The translations under genes and the position numbers were made by a program. A stretch of 11,547 nucleotides of DNA, from contig JAGXSQ010000140.1 of NCBI GenBank assembly GCA_018333395.1, positions 1 through 11,547 on the forward strand. The letters are read 5' to 3'. The notes below the pieces were generated by a model. That model had not been told where the DNA came from. It did no database searches and worked only from the letters and a program-made list of their open reading frames with translations. The stretch's first letter is position 1, and each line of letters opens with the position of its first letter. Origin of the DNA: Dethiobacter sp. (GTDB lineage Bacteria; Bacillota_D; Dethiobacteria; Dethiobacterales; Dethiobacteraceae). This document shows positions 7,763 through 11,547 of the stretch, one piece after another.

Positions 7763-8098
7763 ATTAAAAGTGAAATCGCCAAGCGTCTCCGTCCCGGTCA
7801 ACTGGTCGCCCTGGAAAGCACCACCTACCCCGGAACTACCCAGGAGGTCATTCTGCCCAGACTGGAAGCCACCGGCCTGAAGGTGGGTCAAGAATATTTC
7901 CTGGCCTTCTCCCCTGAGCGGGTGGACCCGGGGAACAAGCGCTACACCACCAAAAACACCTCCAAGGTGGTGGGCGGCATTACCCCGGCCTGCCTGGATG
8001 TAGCCTATACCTTCTATGCCCAGACCATCCGGCATGTGGTGCCGGTATCTTCTCCCGCGGTGGCCGAGATGACCAAGGTCTTTGAAATGAAAATATAG
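7763..8098 (+). pseudogene. Internal fragment of a WbpA/WecC-type nucleotide-sugar dehydrogenase
   Basis: About 110 codons match the middle of UDP-GlcNAc/ManNAc 6-dehydrogenases (UDP-glucose/GDP-mannose dehydrogenase family): SEIAKRLRPGQLVALESTTY, PGTT, FLAFSPERVDPGN, YTTKNTSKVVGG and VVPVSSPAVAEMTKVFE. The family is usually about 430 residues; here both the NAD-binding Rossmann N-terminus and everything after the central helix, including the catalytic Cys region, are missing. Similarity begins near 7763 and stops near 8085, after which the frame ends at TAG (8096-8098) beside the HicBA promoter. Upstream the open frame continues into the unrelated tail sequence, so the product would be meaningless. 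An ATG at 7710 with AGGGGGG upstream opens another frame I do not recognise. The fragment belongs with the acetyltransferase and aminotransferase remains at 8689-9238. Confidence 0.85.
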
Positions 8099-8101
8099 AA
8101 G

Positions 8102-8131
8102 TTGTCTAGTTTATTGTTCATTGAGTATAAT
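8102..8131 (+). promoter_or_regulatory. Promoter of hicBA
   Basis: TTGTCT (8102-8107) and a consensus TATAAT (8126-8131) are 18 bp apart, with the hicB start about 40 nt downstream. It begins right after the broken dehydrogenase fragment, so the module appears to carry its own promoter. Confidence 0.65.
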
Positions 8132-8171
8132 GATAGAGTCGAAGCAATTACGTGTTTTGAGGAGGTTTTTT

Positions 8172-8408
8172 GTGAAGGTCCTTGATTACACATTGATCGT
8201 CTGGAAAGAAACGGAAGCCTATGTCTCAAAGTGTCCTGAGCTAGGGGTTGCAAGTGCCGGCGACACTATCTCAGAGGCTGTGGAGAATTTGAAAGAAGCC
8301 GTAGAGCTTTATCTTGAAAATGCGAAAGTACTTGGGTTGATGGAGGATTTTGAAGAAAGTCTTACAGCTAAGGAAAAGTTTATCTCTCATGCGGAGATCA
8401 CGCTGTAA
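8172..8408 (+). CDS. hicB: HicB-family antitoxin (short form)
   Basis: A 78-residue antitoxin of the HicB/UPF0150 type with the degenerate RNase H-like fold: beta strands DYTLIVWKETEAYVSKCPEL, then the conserved GDTISEAVENLKEAVELYLE helix. GTG at 8172 is chosen because GGAGG (8161-8165) is 6 nt upstream; an in-frame extension to 8121 would run back through the TATAAT box. It ends without a clear ribbon-helix-helix or HTH DNA-binding domain, so autoregulation may need another factor or rely on hicA complex formation. It overlaps hicA by one base (TAATG), the usual coupling. The gene order hicB-hicA is reversed relative to E. coli but common elsewhere. It should neutralise the HicA mRNA interferase. 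Confidence 0.88.
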   Translation: MKVLDYTLIVWKETEAYVSKCPELGVASAGDTISEAVENLKEAVELYLENAKVLGLMEDFEESLTAKEKFISHAEITL

Positions 8409-8647
8409 TGACCAAAATTCCCATCCTGTCATCAAAAGATATTGTCAGAGTCTTGCTCAAGAATGGTTTTGAATTTGCGCCGAAGAGGGGCAAAGGCAGC
8501 CATATTGCTTTTGTAAAGAAGGACGATAATAAAACGCGCCTTGTAATTGTTCCTGACAGAAAGGAAATCCCGAAGGGAACATTGCTGTCGATATTAGAGC
8601 AGGCCGGACTGTCGAAGGACGATTTGTTAAGATTACTTGAGGGCTAA
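8408..8647 (+). CDS. hicA: HicA-family mRNA interferase toxin
   Basis: A 79-residue toxin with the double-stranded-RNA-binding-like HicA fold. It begins with the typical LSSKDIVRVLLKNGFEFAPK helix and has the catalytic-histidine motif KGKGSH-like 'RGKGSHIAF' (His32), then VIVPDRKEIPKGTLLSILEQ and the C-terminal helix LSKDDLLRLLEG. All family landmarks are intact, so it should be an active ribosome-independent RNase. Its TAA stop (8645-8647) overlaps the first bases of junction motif 2, so the module ends exactly at that boundary. Confidence 0.92.
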   Translation: MTKIPILSSKDIVRVLLKNGFEFAPKRGKGSHIAFVKKDDNKTRLVIVPDRKEIPKGTLLSILEQAGLSKDDLLRLLEG

Positions 8648-8665
8648 ATCTGAACTTGTCCCCAA
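8646..8665 (+). repeat. Junction motif copy 2
   Basis: AAATCTGAACTTGTCCCCAA. It shares two bases with the hicA stop codon and precedes the ribosome site of the broken acetyltransferase by about 10 nt. Confidence 0.75.
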
Positions 8666-8688
8666 TTCTTGCAGAAAGGGGAAATTAG

Positions 8689-9056
8689 ATGGACAAGCCA
8701 ATAAATCACGTCCATCCTGCGGCAACCATAGGGGAAAACTGTCGCATCGCCTGGTTTACCGTCATCATGGAGCATGTCTGCCTGGGGCAGGACGTGACGG
8801 TTGGCCATAACGTGACCATCTATCCGGGAACGGTCTTAGGTGACGGCGTCACTGTGGGCGACAACAGCGTATTAGGCAAGCAACCCAAGCCAGCCAAGAC
8901 CAGCACCGTGAAAATCGAGGGCGAACTTCCCCCCCTGGTAATCGGCGCCAATACGATCATCGGTACGGGGGCGGTGCTTCCATCACCCTGCCGGGAGTGA
9001 CCATAGCCCAGGAGTCTTTCATCGCCGCCGGCGCGCTGGTTACAAAAGACACTGAA
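8689..9056 (+). pseudogene. Broken WbpD-type hexapeptide-repeat N-acetyltransferase
   Basis: Left-handed beta-helix acyltransferase. The start is native: AAAGGGG (8675-8681), 7 nt, ATG. Hexapeptide repeats run through PAATIGENCRIAWFTVIMEH, VTVGHNVTIYPGTVLGDGV and TVGDNSVLGKQPKPAKTSTV, reaching LVIGANTIIGTGAVL. The frame then stops at TGA (8998-9000). The family C-terminus reappears in another frame from about 8973: GASITLPGVTIAQESFIAAG followed by ALVTKDTEP. Counting the shift near 8965-8975 (an ACGGGGGCGG run) and the short total length compared with about 190-230 residues usual, there was a frameshift, probably with an internal deletion. The last turn (usually VVGNPAR) is replaced by aminotransferase sequence. 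In WbpD-type pathways this enzyme acetylates the 3-amino group of a UDP-uronic acid. Confidence 0.82.
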
Positions 9057-9058
9057 CC

Positions 9059-9238
9059 ATGGTCTACTACCCGCTACCGCTCCACCGGCTGCCGCCTTAC
9101 GCCGACGTTGACGTCTCCTGCCCGACAGCCGAGACCCTGGCCACAGAAGTCCTTAGCCAGCCCCTTTGGCCGGAGCTGGCACCCGCCCTCCATGAACAGG
9201 TAGCGGAGGCGTTGCGTCAGGCCCTTGTTATTGTTTAA
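9059..9238 (+). pseudogene. C-terminal fragment of a DegT/WbpE-type PLP aminotransferase
   Basis: About 59 codons read VYYPLPLHRLPPYADV, then PTAETLATEVLSQPLWPEL and HEQVAEALRQALVIV, closely resembling the C-terminus of DegT/DnrJ/EryC1 sugar aminotransferases (VYYPxPLHxQPAY ... AExLAxEVLSLPxxPEL). The catalytic PLP-lysine region and about 85% of the protein are gone. The ATG at 9059 has no ribosome site and is probably fortuitous. It is joined directly to the acetyltransferase remnant in a different frame, so a deletion fused the two genes. WbpE supplies the 3-amino group that WbpD acetylates, so the pairing is that of a real operon. Confidence 0.8.
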
Positions 9239-9252
9239 TTGACAATAAGCAA
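9225..9252. repeat. AT-rich dyad before the orphan nucleotidyltransferase
   Basis: TTGTTATTG (9225-9233) pairs with CAATAAGCAA (9243-9252) with one bulged G and a 9-nt loop. It spans the stop of the aminotransferase fragment and ends 10 nt before the ribosome site at 9262. It could be an operator or a weak terminator. Confidence 0.35.
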
Positions 9253-9272
9253 CGAAAAACCAGGAGGTTCCA

Positions 9273-9572
9273 ATGGGAGCAACCAGCAAAGAAGATATTG
9301 TAATGTTTATTTCTGAGCATAAGGCTGAGTTTGAACAAAAATTTGGCGCTAAGAAAATTGGACTTTTTGCCAGTTATGCCAAAGGTGAAGCTCGAGAGGG
9401 GAGCGATATCGATATTGTTGTCGAGCTTGAAAGGCCTGACCTTTTTTGCCTGATCGGCATAAAACAGATGGTTGAGGAGGCTTTTGGCTGCAAAGTTGAT
9501 ATTGTGAGGCTGAGAGAAAAAATGAACGAAACCCTGAGACGCAGGATAGAACAAGATGTCATTTATGTATGA
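9273..9572 (+). CDS. Orphan MNT-type minimal nucleotidyltransferase (antitoxin-like)
   Basis: A 99-residue nucleotidyltransferase of the MNT/MntA family. The active-site loop is KKIGLFASYAKGEAREGSDI followed by DIVVE: the usual GSx10DxD appears as ASx10DxD (Ala33-Ser34, Asp45, Asp47), so the first glycine is replaced while both metal-binding aspartates are kept. In MntA-HepT (type VII) systems this protein AMPylates the toxin's tyrosine. Start ATG 9273 follows AGGAGG (9262-9267) by 5 nt. No complete HEPN/HepT gene follows; instead a short ATG frame overlaps its stop (9565-9612) and VapBC comes next. It is probably the surviving half of a broken pair, and may be free-standing or non-functional. 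Confidence 0.85.
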   Translation: MGATSKEDIVMFISEHKAEFEQKFGAKKIGLFASYAKGEAREGSDIDIVVELERPDLFCLIGIKQMVEEAFGCKVDIVRLREKMNETLRRRIEQDVIYV

Positions 9573-9612
9573 CAAGGTGGGGCCGATGACTATGCCGGGA
9601 GGATGGTGTTAA
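9565..9612 (+). pseudogene. Possible beheaded HepT start
   Basis: An ATG overlapping the end of the nucleotidyltransferase gene opens a 15-codon frame, MYDKVGPMTMPGGWC, that stops just before vapB. HepT/DUF86 partners of MNT proteins commonly start by overlapping the MNT stop and often begin with M-[YF]-D-K. Only four residues fit, so this is suggestive rather than firm. The reading is that hepT was deleted from about codon 5 when vapBC arrived. Confidence 0.35.
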
Positions 9613-9615
9613 ATA

Positions 9616-9810
9616 ATGCTAATTGTCAAAAAAGAATCAAGGGTCAGGAACAAATCACTAATAATTGAACTTCCTGAAGAATTTAAGGATCGTGATGTAG
9701 AAATTACAATAAGGTTAAAAAGAGATATAGAAAGAGACCTGCTGACCGATCAGATTAAAATTGACACAAAGAAGTGGAAGTTTGATAGGGATGAAATATA
9801 TGCAAGATAA
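9616..9810 (+). CDS. vapB: VapB-like antitoxin of a PIN-toxin pair
   Basis: A 64-residue, charged small protein directly upstream of and overlapping a PIN-domain toxin, hence its assignment as antitoxin. The N-terminal half (SRVRNKSLIIELPEEFKDRD then VEITIRLKR) resembles small beta-rich antitoxins; the C-terminal half (QIKIDTKKWKFDRDEIYAR) is the kind of extended tail that wraps a PIN toxin. No specific DNA-binding family is recognised. GGGAGG (9597-9602) lies 13 nt before the ATG, which is long. Base composition is clearly more AT-rich than in the glycan genes, which points to separate origin. Overlap with vapC is 11 nt if the toxin starts at 9800. Confidence 0.68.
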   Translation: MLIVKKESRVRNKSLIIELPEEFKDRDVEITIRLKRDIERDLLTDQIKIDTKKWKFDRDEIYAR

Positions 9811-10207
9811 GGTATTTGTAGATACTAATGTTCTTATTTATTCATACTCGGAGACTGAGCCGGACAAGAAGGATATGTCGCTTAGTATTCTGGAAAGAAA
9901 AAGCATAGTTATCAGCACCCAAGTTATTAACGAGTTTATTTGGGTTATGAATAGAAAGTATGCTGTAAATATTGAGCAATTAAAAGTATTGGCAGATAGG
10001 TTTTGGCAGAAGTTTGAAGTGGCGCTTATAAAAGAAGTGTCTATAAGCAAGGCTTTGAGTATAGTCAAAAACCATAACTATGCTTACTGGGACAGTCTGA
10101 TTTTGGCCGTTGCATTGGAAAAAAACTGTTCTATTCTGTACTCGGAAGATATGCAGGACGGGCAAGTCATAGAGGAAAGAATCCGGATTATCAACCCTTT
10201 CAAATAG
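9800..10207 (+). CDS. vapC: VapC-type PIN-domain ribonuclease toxin
   Basis: A 135-residue PIN-domain protein, expected to cleave RNA (often tRNA) using a cluster of acidic residues. Visible are VFVDTNVLIYSY (Asp8), TQVINEFIWVMNRK (Glu45), NYAYWDSLILAVAL (Asp98) and ILYSEDMQDG (Asp117/120), so the D-E-D-D set is complete. ATG 9800 is preferred since the family begins two to six residues before the VDTN strand and AGGG (9787-9790) lies 9 nt upstream; ATG 9791 would add MKY. AT-rich like vapB. Followed by 25 nt and then junction motif 3. Confidence 0.9.
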   Translation: MQDKVFVDTNVLIYSYSETEPDKKDMSLSILERKSIVISTQVINEFIWVMNRKYAVNIEQLKVLADRFWQKFEVALIKEVSISKALSIVKNHNYAYWDSLILAVALEKNCSILYSEDMQDGQVIEERIRIINPFK

Positions 10208-10232
10208 CTTCGAGGCATTGGGCTTGTGTGTC

Positions 10233-10252
10233 AAATCTGAACTCGTCCCCAA
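10233..10252 (+). repeat. Junction motif copy 3
   Basis: AAATCTGAACTCGTCCCCAA. It lies 25 nt after the vapC stop, and its extension (ttgtcccag) abuts the first base of the truncated ATPase copy at 10262. Confidence 0.75.
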
Positions 10253-10261
10253 TTGTCCCAG

Positions 10262-10494
10262 ATCGACAGTCTGCTGGAGAGGCTGCACGAGGACCGGGTG
10301 CGCTGAAACTCCTGTGCAAAAGCAGGACGGAGCAAGACGGCTTAGAGCAGCTGGGGGCGTATATGGATAAATTAGGCGCGCGTGAAGGCTGGCTTGTTAT
10401 CTTCGACCGCGAAAGCGACAAACTGTGGGAAGAAAAGATTTACTGGAAGACCGTTGATCTGCCGCAGGGCAGAATCCATGTGGTGGGGTGTTGA
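10262..10494 (+). pseudogene. Internally deleted remnant of the AAA-ATPase/nuclease gene
   Basis: Bases 10262-10303 match 6642-6683 of the intact gene (the DSLLERLHEDRVR region), then the sequence jumps to the equivalent of 7131 and continues to the stop (10492-10494). About 448 bp are missing at the junction, which is not a multiple of three, so the two parts are out of frame. The E-x-K catalytic core of the nuclease domain is cut away (only LKLL remains), and the whole ATPase domain is absent. An open frame exists from 10228 but starts within junction-motif sequence and is not expected to make a functional protein. Confidence 0.88.
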
Positions 10495-10642
10495 AATTCG
10501 TCTGTGTTTTTTTACGCGGCGGCAGGAAAAGGCTGGGGGGCAGCGAAAATAACCTGTGTCGGTGCTTTCTCGCTTGCAGCTACTCCGCCGGCAGACGATC
10601 GAGGGATTTGATGACACCGTGCAGGCAAAAACAAAAAACCGT

Positions 10643-10686
10643 GCCGGGGGATCATTTTTTTTTAGAAAAACAGGATCTTCCCCGGC
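10643..10686. repeat. Inverted repeat in the tail, copy B
   Basis: Counterpart of 7471-7514: GCCGGGGGATC (10643-10653) against GATCTTCCCCGGC (10674-10686). Arms and the T-rich loop are unchanged although mismatches occur on both sides. Confidence 0.55.
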
Positions 10687-10742
10687 AAAGCTGTGTCCAT
10701 CCGGCGCGCCGACCTGGCCGCCGAAATCGCGGAAGCACACAG

Positions 10743-10785
10743 CGCCGCCTACTAACAGCGCCTATTAGCAGGGCGCGGAGCGGCG
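10743..10785. repeat. Nested GC-rich hairpin, copy B
   Basis: Counterpart of 7571-7613 with CGCCGC (10743-10748) against GCGGCG (10780-10785) and an inner GCGCC/GGCGC pair. No differences from copy A in the hairpin; it ends 2 nt before motif 4. Confidence 0.45.
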
Positions 10786-10787
10786 GT

Positions 10788-10807
10788 AAATATGAACCCG
10801 TCCCCAA
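10788..10807 (+). repeat. Junction motif copy 4
   Basis: AAATATGAACCCGTCCCCAA, identical to copy 1 because it belongs to the long repeat. It lies 10 nt before the extended -10 element of the mntA promoter. Confidence 0.75.
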
Positions 10808-10816
10808 TTTCCACCG

Positions 10817-10825
10817 TGGTATAAT
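10817..10825 (+). promoter_or_regulatory. Extended -10 promoter of mntA-hepT
   Basis: TGGTATAAT is a consensus TATAAT preceded by the TGn extension, 24 nt before the mntA start. The -35 position falls in junction motif 4 (around cccgtc) and is poor, consistent with an extended -10 promoter. The ribosome site GAGGGAG is at 10834-10840. Confidence 0.6.
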
Positions 10826-10849
10826 GATCGTAAGAGGGAGTGATGCCGG

Positions 10850-11155
10850 ATGCTATCAAGAGACGCCGCGATGCAGTTGCTTCGGCAGAAACGAGACTAC
10901 CTTCGCGAAGAATTCGGCGTAGCCCGGATAGGGATATTCGGTTCTGTTGCCAGCGATCAGCCCCATGACTCGAGCGATGTTGATATAATTGTCGAATTCA
11001 ATAGGCCGATAGGATTTAGGTTCATGGATCTTGCAGACTACCTTGAGGGCTTACTTGGTCACAAGGTGGACCTTTTGACGCCGGCAGGCCTCCAGGCGAT
11101 TCGAAATAGGGATGTATCTAAAAACATCTCGGACGGCGTTATCTATGTCCAGTAG
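10850..11155 (+). CDS. mntA: MntA-type nucleotidyltransferase antitoxin
   Basis: A 101-residue MNT-domain antitoxin of a type VII pair. The active site IGIFGSVASDQPHDSSDVDI fits GSx10DxD exactly (Gly31-Ser32, Asp43, Asp45). Known members neutralise HepT by transferring AMP to the tyrosine of its RX4HXY motif. ATG 10850 follows GAGGGAG by 9 nt; the ATG at 10843 is out of frame. It overlaps hepT by 11 nt. Compared with the orphan relative at 9273, it keeps the glycine of the active-site motif and its partner gene. Confidence 0.92.
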   Translation: MLSRDAAMQLLRQKRDYLREEFGVARIGIFGSVASDQPHDSSDVDIIVEFNRPIGFRFMDLADYLEGLLGHKVDLLTPAGLQAIRNRDVSKNISDGVIYVQ

Positions 11156-11483
11156 GACGGATAATCAACTCATCGGTGACATCCAGAAGGCTGCTCAGCG
11201 AGTGTTAGCCTATGTTGCCGGAATGTCTTATGATTCATTCATTGCTGATATGAGGACACAGGACGCTGTCATCCGGAACATTGAGATCATTGGAGAAGCG
11301 GTTAAGGGCATATCTCAGGATGCTCGCGATAAATATCCAGGTGTGCCTTGGAGGCAGATGGCTGGAGCCCGGGATCGCCTGATCCATCAGTACTTTGGCG
11401 TGAACATGGATATCGTTTGGCAGATTGCCGATGTGGAATTACCGTCAGTAGCGGAGATGCTTGGCACCAACACTGACGTATAG
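11145..11483 (+). CDS. hepT: HepT-type HEPN ribonuclease toxin
   Basis: A 112-residue HEPN (DUF86) toxin. Helical throughout, with the catalytic/AMPylation motif RX4HXY clearly present in GARDRLIHQYFG (Arg76, His81, Tyr83) and typical EIIGEAVKGIS and YPGVPWRQMAG segments. ATG 11145 overlaps the mntA end by 11 nt, giving translational coupling; an upstream in-frame GTG/ATG would lie deep in mntA. As a dimer it cleaves RNA (tRNA in studied members) and is silenced by MntA. It appears intact, so this is the complete type VII module of the window. Confidence 0.92.
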   Translation: MSSRTDNQLIGDIQKAAQRVLAYVAGMSYDSFIADMRTQDAVIRNIEIIGEAVKGISQDARDKYPGVPWRQMAGARDRLIHQYFGVNMDIVWQIADVELPSVAEMLGTNTDV

Positions 11484-11485
11484 AA

Positions 11486-11539
11486 CCGGGCCTGGTTTAT
11501 AAAGGGCTCCCCGCCAAACCGGCCCGGGCGCTACCGCCC
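11486..11539. terminator. GC-rich inverted repeats after hepT
   Basis: CCGGGCCTGGTTT (11486-11498) pairs with AAACCGGCCCGG (11516-11527) with one bulged A, 2 nt after the hepT stop. It is followed by a second small hairpin, GGGCG/CGCCC (11526-11530 and 11535-11539) with loop CTAC. There is no T-run, so factor-independent termination is doubtful; it may protect or delimit the transcript. Confidence 0.45.
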
Positions 11540-11547
11540 GCCGAAAT

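Larger units (their letters stand above)
10303..10812 (+). repeat. Long direct repeat, copy B (ATPase 3' end plus non-coding tail)
   Basis: Ungapped match to 7131-7640, offset 3172, roughly 96% identical by hand count. Of its length, 10495-10787 is gene-free tail. It ends in junction motif 4, as copy A ends in motif 1. Confidence 0.92.

Noticed and set aside
7316..8098. A 260-codon plus-strand frame running from the ATPase stop to the dehydrogenase fragment
   Set aside because: Only the last third resembles a protein. The first part is the non-coding tail and junction motif; the frame is open by chance and joins unrelated pieces.
8121..8171. Upstream extension of HicB to an earlier start
   Set aside because: It would pass through the TATAAT box and lacks a ribosome site; GTG 8172 has GGAGG at good spacing and matches the family start.
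9239..9244. Perfect TTGACA (-35) before the orphan nucleotidyltransferase
   Set aside because: At 17-bp spacing the -10 position is the AGGAGG ribosome site, so there is no usable -10 box.
7616..10807. CRISPR array or integron attC array formed by the repeated motif
   Set aside because: Spacing is irregular (1030, 1587 and 555 bp), units contain genes, the motif is not palindromic, and there are no cas or integrase genes.

Overview
The window looks like a moderately GC-rich Gram-positive anaerobe of the Clostridia (Peptococcaceae/Pelotomaculum-type). This is inferred from strong AGGAGG-type ribosome sites, frequent GTG starts and a Firmicutes-style Wzz / tyrosine-kinase / PHP-phosphatase set. 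No sequence search was possible, so the taxon is not proven.

Left part (260-5600): a tight, rightward capsule/exopolysaccharide operon. It encodes a large O-antigen-ligase/Wzy-type membrane protein with a TPR tail, a Wzz-type chain-length/kinase-adaptor protein, a CpsD-type bacterial tyrosine kinase with a C-terminal tyrosine cluster, and a CpsB-type PHP phosphatase overlapping the kinase stop. Together they would polymerise surface glycan and control its chain length through a kinase/phosphatase cycle. A strong bidirectional terminator (44-87) separates the operon from whatever lies upstream.

Middle (5763-7322): an intact AAA-type ATPase fused to a C-terminal PD-(D/E)XK nuclease-like domain, followed by a roughly 300-bp non-coding tail.

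Right part (7616-11547): a mosaic of small modules dropped into the debris of a sugar-nucleotide operon. The debris is an internal piece of a WbpA-type nucleotide-sugar dehydrogenase, a broken WbpD-type hexapeptide acetyltransferase and the last ~60 residues of a WbpE/DegT-type aminotransferase. These are three enzymes of one diacetamido-uronic acid pathway. The modules are HicB-HicA, an orphan MNT nucleotidyltransferase with what looks like a beheaded HepT start, VapB-VapC, a second, internally deleted copy of the ATPase 3' end plus its non-coding tail (about 96% identical to the first, ungapped over 510 bp), and an intact MntA-HepT pair.

The most striking signal is a 20-nt motif, AAATMTGAACYYGTCCCCAA. 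It occurs four times in the same orientation (7616, 8646, 10233, 10788), each time at a module boundary, and in three cases flush with a gene end, a repeat end or a module promoter. I read it as a candidate junction or target sequence (REP-like or site-specific) that organises this toxin-antitoxin island. Its mechanism is unknown.
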